DNA of 52,189 nucleotides, from positions 1-52,189 of the forward strand of contig JAFEBM010000028.1 in NCBI GenBank assembly GCA_018242685.1, given 5' to 3'. This DNA is from Nitrospira sp. (GTDB lineage Bacteria; Nitrospirota; Nitrospiria; Nitrospirales; Nitrospiraceae). Made by a program: the position numbers and the translations under genes. Under the pieces are notes generated by a model. That model was given only the letters and a program-made list of their open reading frames with translations, was not told the origin of the DNA and did not search any database. Positions 15,907 through 23,770 of this stretch are shown here, one piece after another; within the stretch, counting starts at the first letter, position 1, and each line of letters starts with the position of its first letter.

Positions 15907-17202
15907 CTAAATACCAGTCTCAAGGTGGTCCATTGCTCGGTCACATACGCGCAAAATTATCGCATCCCGTTCGCTCGACTCGAATATCTCGGCGCGCGCG
16001 CGTCTTGCGAGCGAAGCCAGGTCGCCCCTCAACAACCTCGCAGGACTCGGCTCGTACGGAACTACGCCACACGCGTAACTGAATCCTTGTATGCATGAGC
16101 AGGCGCGAAACACGGCAACCAATGCATCCCACCAGAGCGCTTCCGGTACAGCTTCCGGTTCAAAGCAATCAGCCGATTCTTTTAACCGGTCTCGGACCCT
16201 CAGATGTAGGGTGTAGTCATCATCTTCGACGACACCTTGGACAATCGGCTCCAAGCCCTCGACGATCGGGCAGAATTGGTCACAAGCGCGCATCCACAGG
16301 CTTTCATTCGATCCGAGCAGCGCCCGCAACAGCAGCGTGCCACAACTGTAGACATCATGTGCCGGTGAAGACGCGCGATACACGGCGGCCTCTGCCGACG
16401 AGCGGACATCTCCCACCGTACGAGCAAACAACTCCCAGGAATCGAGCGACATAATGTCTGTCGTCCCGCTCATGATCATCCCGCGCTCCGCCGACTCGAC
16501 TTTTCTCGCCCAGAGCCCTATGCAGGCGCAACGGCCTCCGTTGAGAGGGAGCGAGACTCGAAAGACGTCACGCTCGGAGAAGTCCCGGGAACTGAGCCCG
16601 TCGGCAATCACATGGACTCGAACCAATCCCTTCATGTTGGCCTGATCGTCATCCGGAATCGGATCTGCCGACTGGATAAGAGCCGTGACCGGCATGTTTC
16701 TTCCGAGCGGCCAGTCCCTCACCAGCGGCGCGGCATACACAGGGTTGACCCCGGTCGGCATCGCGGTCAGGTTGCGAGCCATTTCCTCCGGCATGTTCGC
16801 AACCGAGAAGGCCGTATCGTCACAACCCGCAGCCAGAGACAGCGAGGCGCTCCAGCGAGTCGGCAATAGGGCGGCGCGATGCTCAGGGAACCGGACAAGA
16901 ACCTGTTCAGGGGCGATCGCACCTCGCGAACGGTGGGTACGCTCATGTTCATCCGCGATGAGCGCGCACAGGTCACTCAATAAGCTGAGTTTCACACAGA
17001 AGACTTCCAGCGCTCGCTTTTGCGGATTGGTTTCAAAGAAATACTGGCCGGGAGACGTCAGCCATGTGGGGAGCTGCATGGCCGACATCGAAGCACGACG
17101 TTCCGACGAAGAGTTGTCGAGGAGTTGACAGAAGTCTTCCCATGTAAACGAGGGAAGACTGGGATGAGATGCGAGTTCGGAGCCTTGAAGTCCAGGCATC
17201 AT
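15907..17202 (-). CDS. Kinase-like (probable pseudokinase) protein heading the T6SS operon
   Basis: A 431-residue protein, first gene of the operon. Three short stretches echo a Ser/Thr kinase in the right order: APEQVLV at 97-103 in place of the catalytic-loop LKPENILV, VYAAP at 155-159, and DVYSCGTLLLRALLG at 283-297, matching the subdomain IX DVYSLG...LLTG pattern. No glycine-rich loop, HRD aspartate, DFG triplet or VAIK lysine is visible, so catalysis is unlikely. Position before an FHA gene mirrors the ppkA-fha arrangement. It could be a scaffold replacing PpkA. The Arg/Cys-rich C-terminal third has no recognisable domain. No clear ribosome site precedes ATG 17202. The kinase relation is motif-based and moderate. 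Confidence 0.6.
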   Translation of the reverse strand: MMPGLQGSELASHPSLPSFTWEDFCQLLDNSSSERRASMSAMQLPTWLTSPGQYFFETNPQKRALEVFCVKLSLLSDLCALIADEHERTHRSRGAIAPEQVLVRFPEHRAALLPTRWSASLSLAAGCDDTAFSVANMPEEMARNLTAMPTGVNPVYAAPLVRDWPLGRNMPVTALIQSADPIPDDDQANMKGLVRVHVIADGLSSRDFSERDVFRVSLPLNGGRCACIGLWARKVESAERGMIMSGTTDIMSLDSWELFARTVGDVRSSAEAAVYRASSPAHDVYSCGTLLLRALLGSNESLWMRACDQFCPIVEGLEPIVQGVVEDDDYTLHLRVRDRLKESADCFEPEAVPEALWWDALVAVFRACSCIQGFSYACGVVPYEPSPARLLRGDLASLARRARAEIFESSERDAIILRVCDRAMDHLETGI

Positions 17203-17375
17203 CAGGTGGAAGGAAAGACAGCTCTCGTTTTATCCAACCTAAGCGTTCTTCCGGGATAAATCAAGACGACGAATTGCATCGTGAAAATCCTGCAAGGCAT
17301 CTGTCGATGCCCGAGCTGCACATGTTCTCCTGAAAAGGGCGCATGCTGTCGCTTGGATTTTGCTCAATCCCCTCG

Positions 17376-17404
17376 TTGCGCTCATCTACGTACGTATCTA
17401 TAAT
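17376..17404 (+). promoter_or_regulatory. Sigma70-type promoter for the autotransporter gene
   Basis: TTGCGC (17376-17381), a 17-base spacer and a perfect TATAAT (17399-17404) would start transcription near 17411, giving a ~40 base leader before ATG 17451. It lies in the 248 bp divergent gap between the T6SS operon and this gene. No equally good promoter was seen for the T6SS operon on the other strand. Confidence 0.65.
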
Positions 17405-17450
17405 TCGATAACTCAAAAGAGAACAACGGGAACATGAAGGAACGCCACCG

Positions 17451-18830
17451 ATGAACGCTCTCGCAAGTGCAGATCGATCGAGAGTCTTGCAGCGTGCGGT
17501 TTCGTCGGCAATTGCATGGCTATTGCTGATGACCGCTCCGTTTGACGCTTTTGGACAGGTGCTCGATCAACAGGTGAATGCGCTTCTGGCCAATAACTGT
17601 GGGGGGCTCGGAAACGACGGCGTAACGGGCTTCGGTCCCAATCTGGCTTCCATCTGTGCGGTTCCAGAGACGACCGGATCCGTATCGTCGGGCGGTGGAG
17701 CCGCATCGTTTCAGGGTTCTACCGTATCTATCTTGAATCGTGTGCTGCTGGGCCGCTTGGAGGAGCTGAGACAGGAAGACCAGGGGGAAGGCCAAGCGGA
17801 AGGGCGACAACCGTCCTCCATGCGATTCAACCCATTGGGCATTTTGTCACTGGCGAGCCTGGGGAATGTGAATGTCAACTCGCCCTTCTATGCCGCGTCC
17901 ACCGCGATGGGATCATCCAACACCGGTTTCATGACGAGCAGCCAGAGCCGCTGGAAGGGGCTCGGCTTTTTCGCGACCGGTCGAGTCGAGTCGCTGAATC
18001 GTGACATCACCCGATTCCAAGACGGCTATAACTCGACCATCCTGGGATTTTCGGCGGGCGTGGATTATCGGGTGAGTAAGACCGTCGTCGCGGGAATGTT
18101 GGGGAACTTTTCGAACACCGGCGGCGATTGGCGCGGCGGGGGCACATTCAGCACCAATTCATATGGCTGGCTCGCATACGCACATATCCTGCCGACCGAG
18201 AAGACCTTTATTCAGGTGACCGGAGGCTATACCCGGAACAATTATCTGGTCAATCGACTGGCGACCGCCGTTGTGACATCGACCGTTCCTCAGAATAATC
18301 GAACTGTCGATTCTTTCGCCTCGAGTAATTCCAACGGAGATGTCGCGAACGCGAGTGTGCTCGCCGGATACGACCATCCATTCGGACGGTTCATCATCGG
18401 ACCGCGCGCCGGCGTGTACTACACCCGCACGCATATCGGGAGTTATGCGGAAAACGGCGGAGGGGGGATCGGATTAGCCTATGGCAACCAAGATATCGAT
18501 TCGCTCCAAAGCACATTTGGCCTGTTCGGATCGACCGCGTACAGCACCCGGTTCGGCGTGCTGGTCCATCAAGTGAGCGCCGACTACGTGCATGAATTTA
18601 TGAATCATCAACGGCAAATCGACGTGCGCTTCACCGAGGATCTCCGGGCCGACCCGACCAGATTCACGTTTCAGAACGAAAGCCCGGCGCGCGATTACGG
18701 CAATATTTCAACCGGACTGGTCATGGCGCTTCCAAACGGCTGGCAACCGTTTGTGAATTTCCGGGCCATGGTCGGGAATGAACAATTCACCAACTATGCC
18801 GGCACATTCGGGGTGCGCATCGCGCTCTAG
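17451..18830 (+). CDS. Autotransporter beta-barrel domain outer-membrane protein
   Basis: A 459-residue exported protein. ATG 17451 has AAGGA nine bases upstream. The N-terminus has basic residues, a hydrophobic core (SSAIAWLLLMTAPFDAFG) and a likely cleavage after AFG around residue 36. Residues ~36-180 form a short, low-complexity passenger with a Glu/Gln-rich stretch (EELRQEDQGEGQAEGRQ). Residues ~180-459 show alternating amphipathic strands of the autotransporter barrel: GFFATGRVES, GFSAGVDYRVSKTVVAGMLGN, YGWLAYAHI, FIQVTGGYTRNNY, GPRAGVYYTRTHIGSYAENG, and a final FGVRIAL strand. The terminal residue is Leu rather than the usual Phe. The passenger is too short for a classical secreted domain, so it may act as a barrel. 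It is divergent from the T6SS. Confidence 0.8.
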   Translation: MNALASADRSRVLQRAVSSAIAWLLLMTAPFDAFGQVLDQQVNALLANNCGGLGNDGVTGFGPNLASICAVPETTGSVSSGGGAASFQGSTVSILNRVLLGRLEELRQEDQGEGQAEGRQPSSMRFNPLGILSLASLGNVNVNSPFYAASTAMGSSNTGFMTSSQSRWKGLGFFATGRVESLNRDITRFQDGYNSTILGFSAGVDYRVSKTVVAGMLGNFSNTGGDWRGGGTFSTNSYGWLAYAHILPTEKTFIQVTGGYTRNNYLVNRLATAVVTSTVPQNNRTVDSFASSNSNGDVANASVLAGYDHPFGRFIIGPRAGVYYTRTHIGSYAENGGGGIGLAYGNQDIDSLQSTFGLFGSTAYSTRFGVLVHQVSADYVHEFMNHQRQIDVRFTEDLRADPTRFTFQNESPARDYGNISTGLVMALPNGWQPFVNFRAMVGNEQFTNYAGTFGVRIAL

Positions 18831-18877
18831 CGATTAGCACAAGCATCACGCCACCTCTGAGATGTTAAACTTGAACA

Positions 18878-18918
18878 GATCCAGGATGGGTCACGAACGG
18901 TTCTGAACGATCCTGATC
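18878..18918. terminator. Inverted repeat in convergent gap, possible bidirectional terminator
   Basis: GATCCAGGAT and ATCCTGATC pair with one bulged base across a 22-base spacer, between the stops of the autotransporter (plus) and the caspase-like gene (minus). A weak aataattt follows on the plus strand. Position is right for a terminator; the stem is only moderately stable. Confidence 0.35.
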
Positions 18919-18926
18919 AATAATTT

Positions 18927-20903
18927 CTAAGGCGTCCTGGCTGGCGCCGCCACCGGCACGAAGACAAAATCTCCAAGGCCTTCATGTCCGGCCATGTGGA
19001 TGGGGCCATAGGTCGGAATCTGCTCGAACTTCATTCTCTCCGCCGCTTGGACCACTCGCGCTCGTACGGTCCAATATAATCGCTCGGTTTCCAAGGCGTC
19101 ATTATTTTCAGTTAAGACCCCCAGCATGGCCGTGGCAAAGATCGAATGTCCCGCTCCCCCCTCATCCAGCACCGGCTTGGCGCCGCCAGAGGTCAGCGTG
19201 GCTCGGATCTTCTTTTGAGCCATGGTCTTGAGGAGCGACTCCCTCGCCTGCTCATCGGCATCCGGATTCACGCGCCCCATGGCGGAACGAGTCAATTTTC
19301 CCGAAAAACACGAGTCCGCAATCACAAGAATTTGACGAGCGGGAATCAGCTCCAACAAATCCGTGACGGCGGGAAATTCAATCCAGTCTGTGTTGTCGAA
19401 GAGGTCTCCTTCGACCGGTATCCAATACCCGCGATCGATTTCCGGCTCAAGAAACCCGTGTCCGGCGTAATAGACCAACAGATGGTCCTGGTCGGAGAGA
19501 GTTTTTCTGTAGTCATTGAGCGTTTTGAGAATCTGTTTCCGATCGGCATCCTTCAATACGGTTATGCGAAACCCATACCGATCCGCTAAGACCTTGGACA
19601 TGGCCTCCGCATCCGCAACCGCGGTGCCCAGGGGCGTCCACTGACGATAATGGTCGTTCCCGATCACCAAGGCATGGTATCCGCCGACACGATTGGTGGT
19701 GGGAATGGCTCCATCAATCGGCAGCGCGGTTTCTCCTGAACTGACGATCAGCTTTTTGCTTCCCTGCTTCCCTTGTTGATCGACTGCGACAATATCGACC
19801 GGCACGCCTTTCATGGCCCCCTTCAAGGAGTCGAGCCGAACGATGAACGTCCCTTGTTCGTCGAACTGGATTTGCGCGCCATTGACCTCCAGACTCCGAA
19901 TTCCTCCTTCCGCTAGGATGCGCCCTGTAAGTCGATGTGGACGTCCGCGCGGAATCATCACGGCAATTCGACCTTCCTCCACGCGGATTCCCCGCGTCAT
20001 CACCACCAAGGGATCGATAATCTGAATGGATGGGCCAGGCAGACCCTTATCTTGAGTCGGCGTTTTCCGTGCCCCGGCCAGTTCGCGTTGCGCAGCCTCT
20101 TTTAAAGAAGCTGCCTTTGCTTGCAGCGTTGCGACTTCCTCTTGGCGCGCCAGAACGACACGCTCTTGCTTGACGATCTCGTCGTTCAATGCTTTGCCTT
20201 GTGCGGGTGAACCAAGCTGATGTTTCAGTCGCTCAAGTTCTCGTCGCTCATCCTGAAGCAAACTCATCCGCTCGGTCAGTCTTGCGCGGACATCAGCCAG
20301 TTCTTGCTGTGCGACCTCCCCTGTCCCGAACAGCCCGACAGCCGCATCTCCGCCTAAATCGGCAACGTCGTTTGCTTTTGCGAACCACTTGCGGGCTTCG
20401 CTCTCGCTCTTCTCGACGCCCAATCCCTGTTCATACAGCCGCCCTAGGTTGATCGCCGCGCGCCTGACCCCTCGGTCAGCAGCCTGGCGATACCAGCCGG
20501 CGGCCTTGGCATAGTTCGGTTGCCCTTCAGCTCCCTTTTCATAAAGAACTGCCACGTAGTACTGCGCATCGGGGTCTCCGCTCTCTGCCGCGCTCATCCA
20601 TATTTTCAACGCTGTCCCATAGTCGGCGCGGTCCAGCGCAACATACTCTCCTCCTCGGATCGCACAATCTTCCGCCGTGGTCCTCACTGGCCGTCTCTCG
20701 GTCACATAGGTCACCTGTGTCCCAAGTTGTCTGATTTGACCAGGAAGAAGACAATCGACTACGTCGAATGGATCGGCAGAGCGAGGGTCTTTCAACTTCA
20801 GTTGACCCTGGTCGATCCGTCCATCGGAAATACATCCGGAACAGAGGGAGACCGCCATAAAGACCGTGATGGCTCGGCTCACGTCATGCGGAGCAGTCTT
20901 CAT
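18927..20903 (-). CDS. Lipoprotein with Sel1 repeats, coiled coil and caspase-like (C14) protease domain
   Basis: A 658-residue protein from ATG 20903 (AGGATAGGTGA upstream). A signal peptide ends in the lipobox LCSGC with Cys24. Sel1-like repeats follow (about 93-175: AQYYVAVLYEKGAEGQPN, AAINLGRLYEQGLGVEKS), then a charged coiled coil (about 200-278) and an Ig-like beta region (about 295-390). The caspase-like domain (about 408-600) has the catalytic His in YYAGHG (H482) and Cys in DSCFSG (C532), so it should be active. Such prokaryotic orthocaspases cleave after basic or acidic residues and take part in stress or cell-death responses; a lipoprotein form acting in the periplasm or at the outer membrane is less usual. 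A C-terminal FVFVPV strand closes the protein. No adjacent substrate gene is evident. Confidence 0.85.
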   Translation of the reverse strand: MKTAPHDVSRAITVFMAVSLCSGCISDGRIDQGQLKLKDPRSADPFDVVDCLLPGQIRQLGTQVTYVTERRPVRTTAEDCAIRGGEYVALDRADYGTALKIWMSAAESGDPDAQYYVAVLYEKGAEGQPNYAKAAGWYRQAADRGVRRAAINLGRLYEQGLGVEKSESEARKWFAKANDVADLGGDAAVGLFGTGEVAQQELADVRARLTERMSLLQDERRELERLKHQLGSPAQGKALNDEIVKQERVVLARQEEVATLQAKAASLKEAAQRELAGARKTPTQDKGLPGPSIQIIDPLVVMTRGIRVEEGRIAVMIPRGRPHRLTGRILAEGGIRSLEVNGAQIQFDEQGTFIVRLDSLKGAMKGVPVDIVAVDQQGKQGSKKLIVSSGETALPIDGAIPTTNRVGGYHALVIGNDHYRQWTPLGTAVADAEAMSKVLADRYGFRITVLKDADRKQILKTLNDYRKTLSDQDHLLVYYAGHGFLEPEIDRGYWIPVEGDLFDNTDWIEFPAVTDLLELIPARQILVIADSCFSGKLTRSAMGRVNPDADEQARESLLKTMAQKKIRATLTSGGAKPVLDEGGAGHSIFATAMLGVLTENNDALETERLYWTVRARVVQAAERMKFEQIPTYGPIHMAGHEGLGDFVFVPVAAPARTP

Positions 20904-21173
20904 TCGGTCACCTATCCTTCTCTCTTCATTGAGCGTAGTTTACCCTAAACCAATTTCTCTTCCAATGCGTTCTAGCGGGGAATAGCGAGAGATGTCCTTG
21001 CCAGGTCCATGGAGTCCGTAGAACGGCAGAGCGATACCTTGCTGTTTTCTTCAGGCCATGGATGTGTTCGAGGATTTTCGCTAGACTAGGCGGTCAGAGG
21101 CGAACGGCTATTTTCCGGCCTACAGGAGCAGAGGCCGAGGGCGACTACTCCAATTGGCAACGCGACATATCCC

Positions 21174-21623
21174 GTGACTTCCGAACTGGATAAGACTCCT
21201 GGTGGTGAGAAATTGCATGGCCTGGTGCAAGTATTGAAGGCCGGCGCCATCTATTTCCTGGTCGCGGTCGGAGCGGAGTTTGTTCTGGAGGTCATTCGCC
21301 TACAAGTGGTGGCTCTGCATATCGGCGAGAAGCTTGCCGAGATACTGGAGATTCCGAACGTGCTTCTCGCCACCATGATCGGGGCGCGGTGGGTGGTAGA
21401 CCGATTCACCTTGCCTCCCCTGCCCGGCATTCGCCTCGGTGTCGGTCTTGTGGCCCTCTGCCTCATGCTGATTTCGGAGTGGACAGTCACACAAGCCCTT
21501 CAGAGCTTGTCGGTCGAGGGGTACGTCACCAGTCAAGACGCTGCTGTTGGAACGATTCCGATCGGCGCGCTCGGTGTGTTGACGGTTATGCCGTTTCTCG
21601 TCGGGTATCGCTGGGAACGCTGA
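21174..21623 (+). CDS. Hypothetical small integral membrane protein
   Basis: 149 residues from GTG 21174; no clear ribosome site and no ATG in frame nearby, so the start is soft. Three or four hydrophobic segments are visible (AGAIYFLVAVGAEFVLEVI, LGVGLVALCLMLISEW, IGALGVLTVMPFLVGY), with a short loop ARWVVDRFTLPPLPG. I recognise no family. It precedes two other small plus-strand genes with gaps of 78 and 60 bp, a possible loose operon. The 270 bp upstream (20904-21173) shows no other gene or structure I can support. Confidence 0.6.
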   Translation: MTSELDKTPGGEKLHGLVQVLKAGAIYFLVAVGAEFVLEVIRLQVVALHIGEKLAEILEIPNVLLATMIGARWVVDRFTLPPLPGIRLGVGLVALCLMLISEWTVTQALQSLSVEGYVTSQDAAVGTIPIGALGVLTVMPFLVGYRWER

Positions 21624-21701
21624 TTCGCTTCCTTGTTCATCTCAGGGATTGATGACCTACAGTGAGGAAACCGGAGTGTGTTGATGAAAGGGAGGTTTTC
21701 C

Positions 21702-22226
21702 ATGATCTGCCGCAGGCGGTTTGCGTGGTATGTCCTGGCGCTGTTCATCAGTGTCCCGACTGCTGCAATTGCGTTCGAGCCCTCAGCTGATCCGGAGTCG
21801 GCCATCCGCCGGATGGTGCGCGCCAACGCCGAAAAAGATCTGCCGACGCTTTCACGGTTGATGGCGCACGACGCCGATATCATCAGCTACGCGGTCGCCG
21901 GACGTAAGTACATCGGCTGGACGGAGCTTGAGAAGGGAATGCGGGAGGAATTCGTCAATTCCCAGAAGCTCGAGATTCCGATTCATGAGCTCACCGTGTG
22001 GACGAAGGGAGATGTGGCCTGGTACGCGATGGAACTTGACTATATCCGTTATGTTGCCGTGGGATCTGAATTGAAACGGACTGTGCTTCCAATGCGGGAA
22101 ACCGGGGTTCTCGAACGTCGCAACGGCAGCTGGCAATTGTTGTCGTGGCACGAATCCTTTCGATCCGCTCAGTCCGGCGGGTCTCTCGCTTCCCCATCCG
22201 CTGCGCCTTCCGGTCGAGCTCCGTAA
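21702..22226 (+). CDS. Exported SnoaL/NTF2-like (DUF4440 type) protein
   Basis: 174 residues from ATG 21702, chosen for GGGAGG six bases upstream instead of a TTG eight codons earlier. A signal peptide (RRRFAWYVLALFISVPTAAIA) probably ends after AIA. The mature part matches the NTF2-like cone fold: IRRMVRANAEKDLPTLSRLMAHDADII, then GWTELEKGMREEF and a final W-LLSWHES strand pattern. This fold is used by small hydrolases, isomerases and binding proteins, so function cannot be deduced. A Ser/Pro-rich tail of about 20 residues ends the protein. It likely acts in the periplasm. Confidence 0.7.
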   Translation: MICRRRFAWYVLALFISVPTAAIAFEPSADPESAIRRMVRANAEKDLPTLSRLMAHDADIISYAVAGRKYIGWTELEKGMREEFVNSQKLEIPIHELTVWTKGDVAWYAMELDYIRYVAVGSELKRTVLPMRETGVLERRNGSWQLLSWHESFRSAQSGGSLASPSAAPSGRAP

Positions 22227-22286
22227 CACACAGGCTTTCGAGTGAGGTAGTGGCGGTCTCATAGTTGGAATTGATAGAGTGCGGCG

Positions 22287-22607
22287 ATGGAGTCCGAAGA
22301 GCAAGTCGCGATGACGGAGCTGCGGCTGAGTTACCGCTACATCAAGGAACATCCCTGGGTCGTGACGGCCGTGAACGGTTTTCTCTCCGCCTACTTCATG
22401 GAGCAGCCGGGGTTTCGCGTCTTGCGTCATTTTGATGAGCTGGAATCCGGCATGCATGTCTGGATCTGCGACGTGCCCGGCACGATGAAGGTGACGACGC
22501 TCTTACGAAGACTGCAGGCCGATATTCCTCCTTGCCGGTACAGTCAGACGACCACGGGACCGACCAACCGTTTGCAATACGTCGTCGATATTCTCGATCA
22601 ACAGTGA
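22287..22607 (+). CDS. Hypothetical protein
   Basis: A 106-residue protein without signal peptide or membrane segment. It contains LRLSYRYIKEHPWVVTAVNGFLSAYF and a C-terminal half with HVWICDVPGTMKVTTLLRRLQ and GPTNRLQYVVDILDQ. ATG 22287 is used; an ATG eight codons later is also possible. I do not recognise a family. It is 60 bp after the NTF2-like gene and ends just before the promoter of the saccharopine dehydrogenase gene. Confidence 0.55.
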   Translation: MESEEQVAMTELRLSYRYIKEHPWVVTAVNGFLSAYFMEQPGFRVLRHFDELESGMHVWICDVPGTMKVTTLLRRLQADIPPCRYSQTTTGPTNRLQYVVDILDQQ

Positions 22608-22667
22608 CGACTCGGTCCATCGGGCGCGCCATTTCTCAAAGCGAGTGGTCGGAATTCCAAGGTAGAG

Positions 22668-22673
22668 TATAAT
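22668..22673 (+). promoter_or_regulatory. -10 box giving a probable leaderless transcript
   Basis: A perfect TATAAT ends six to nine bases before the start codons ATGATG (22679 and 22682) of the saccharopine dehydrogenase gene. A good -35 is not seen at 17 bases. Transcription would begin at or within a few bases of the start codon, and no ribosome site is present, so leaderless translation is the simplest reading. Confidence 0.4.
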
Positions 22674-22681
22674 GCGTCATG

Positions 22682-23770
22682 ATGAATCGTGTGCTCGTCC
22701 TCGGCGCCGGCAAGATCGGCTCTCTGATTGCCTGCCTACTCAATCAACATGGCCGGTACGAGGTTCATCTGGGCGATATGACCTTGGATGCGCCGAAGCA
22801 TCTGGTCGACGAGCTCGGTTTGGAACGGGTCACCCCATGTCTGCTGGATGCCCGGCGCCCGGATGCCGTCGGCGCCTATCTCTCGGCGCATCGATTCGAC
22901 GCCGTTCTCTCGAGCCTACCCTATTTCTGTAATCCGACCGTCGCCGGACTGGCCCTGACCCATCATCTGCACTACTTTGACCTGACGGAAGATGTCGAAG
23001 TGACGAACCACATCAAGGTGTTGAGCGCCGGCGCTGCGCATGCCTTTATGCCGCAATGTGGCCTCGCGCCTGGTTTCATCAGCATCGTGGCGCATGAGCT
23101 GATGACACACTTTGAAACGCTGGATACGGTCAAGATGCGTGTGGGCGCGTTGCCCGTACATCCGAGTAATGCCCTCAAGTATTCGCTCACCTGGTCCACA
23201 GATGGACTCATTAATGAGTACGGCAATGTGTGTTACGGCATAGAAGAAGGTGAGAAAGTCCCGCTGCAACCGCTCGAAGGCTACGAAACGATCGAGCTGG
23301 ACGGGCTGCTGTACGAAGCGTTCAACACCTCCGGTGGGTTGGGTACCTTGGCCGACAGTTATGTGGGAAAAGTTCGGACGATGAATTACAAAACGCTCCG
23401 CTACCCCGGCCACTGTGAAAAAATCCATCTGTTGATGAAGGATCTCAAACTGAACGAAGACCGAGAGACGCTGAAGCGTGTGCTCGAACATGCCGTTCCA
23501 CAAACCCTGCAAGACGTCGTCCTGATCTATGCCTCAGTCGCAGGGACAAACAAGGACGGGTTCTTCGAAGAAAATTACGTCAAAAAGGTGTATCCGCAAT
23601 GCATCAAGGGTAGACTTTGGTCGGCGATCCAAGTCACGACCGCGTCCAGCGCCTGCTGCGTCATGGATCTTGTGTTGAAGCATCCATCGGCGTACCATGG
23701 ATTCATCACTCAGGAATCCGTATTGTTGAAAGATTTCTTGGACAATGATTTTGGAGCTTGTTTCCGATGA
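22682..23770 (+). CDS. Saccharopine dehydrogenase family protein
   Basis: 362 residues (363 if the first ATG, 22679, is used). An N-terminal Rossmann motif, VLVLGAGKIGSLIACLL (about 4-20), and an acidic residue in HLGDM mark the NAD(P) site. The central part LPVHPSNALKYSLTWSTDGLINEYGN and LYEAFNTSGGLGTL is typical of the saccharopine dehydrogenase C-terminal domain. Members oxidise saccharopine to 2-aminoadipate semialdehyde plus glutamate (or lysine directly at C6). The next gene encodes the enzyme expected to oxidise that semialdehyde, and its ATG overlaps this stop (ATGA), supporting a shared pathway. No separate lysine-ketoglutarate reductase is in the window, so direct lysine 6-dehydrogenation is an alternative. 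Confidence 0.88.
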   Translation: MNRVLVLGAGKIGSLIACLLNQHGRYEVHLGDMTLDAPKHLVDELGLERVTPCLLDARRPDAVGAYLSAHRFDAVLSSLPYFCNPTVAGLALTHHLHYFDLTEDVEVTNHIKVLSAGAAHAFMPQCGLAPGFISIVAHELMTHFETLDTVKMRVGALPVHPSNALKYSLTWSTDGLINEYGNVCYGIEEGEKVPLQPLEGYETIELDGLLYEAFNTSGGLGTLADSYVGKVRTMNYKTLRYPGHCEKIHLLMKDLKLNEDRETLKRVLEHAVPQTLQDVVLIYASVAGTNKDGFFEENYVKKVYPQCIKGRLWSAIQVTTASSACCVMDLVLKHPSAYHGFITQESVLLKDFLDNDFGACFR

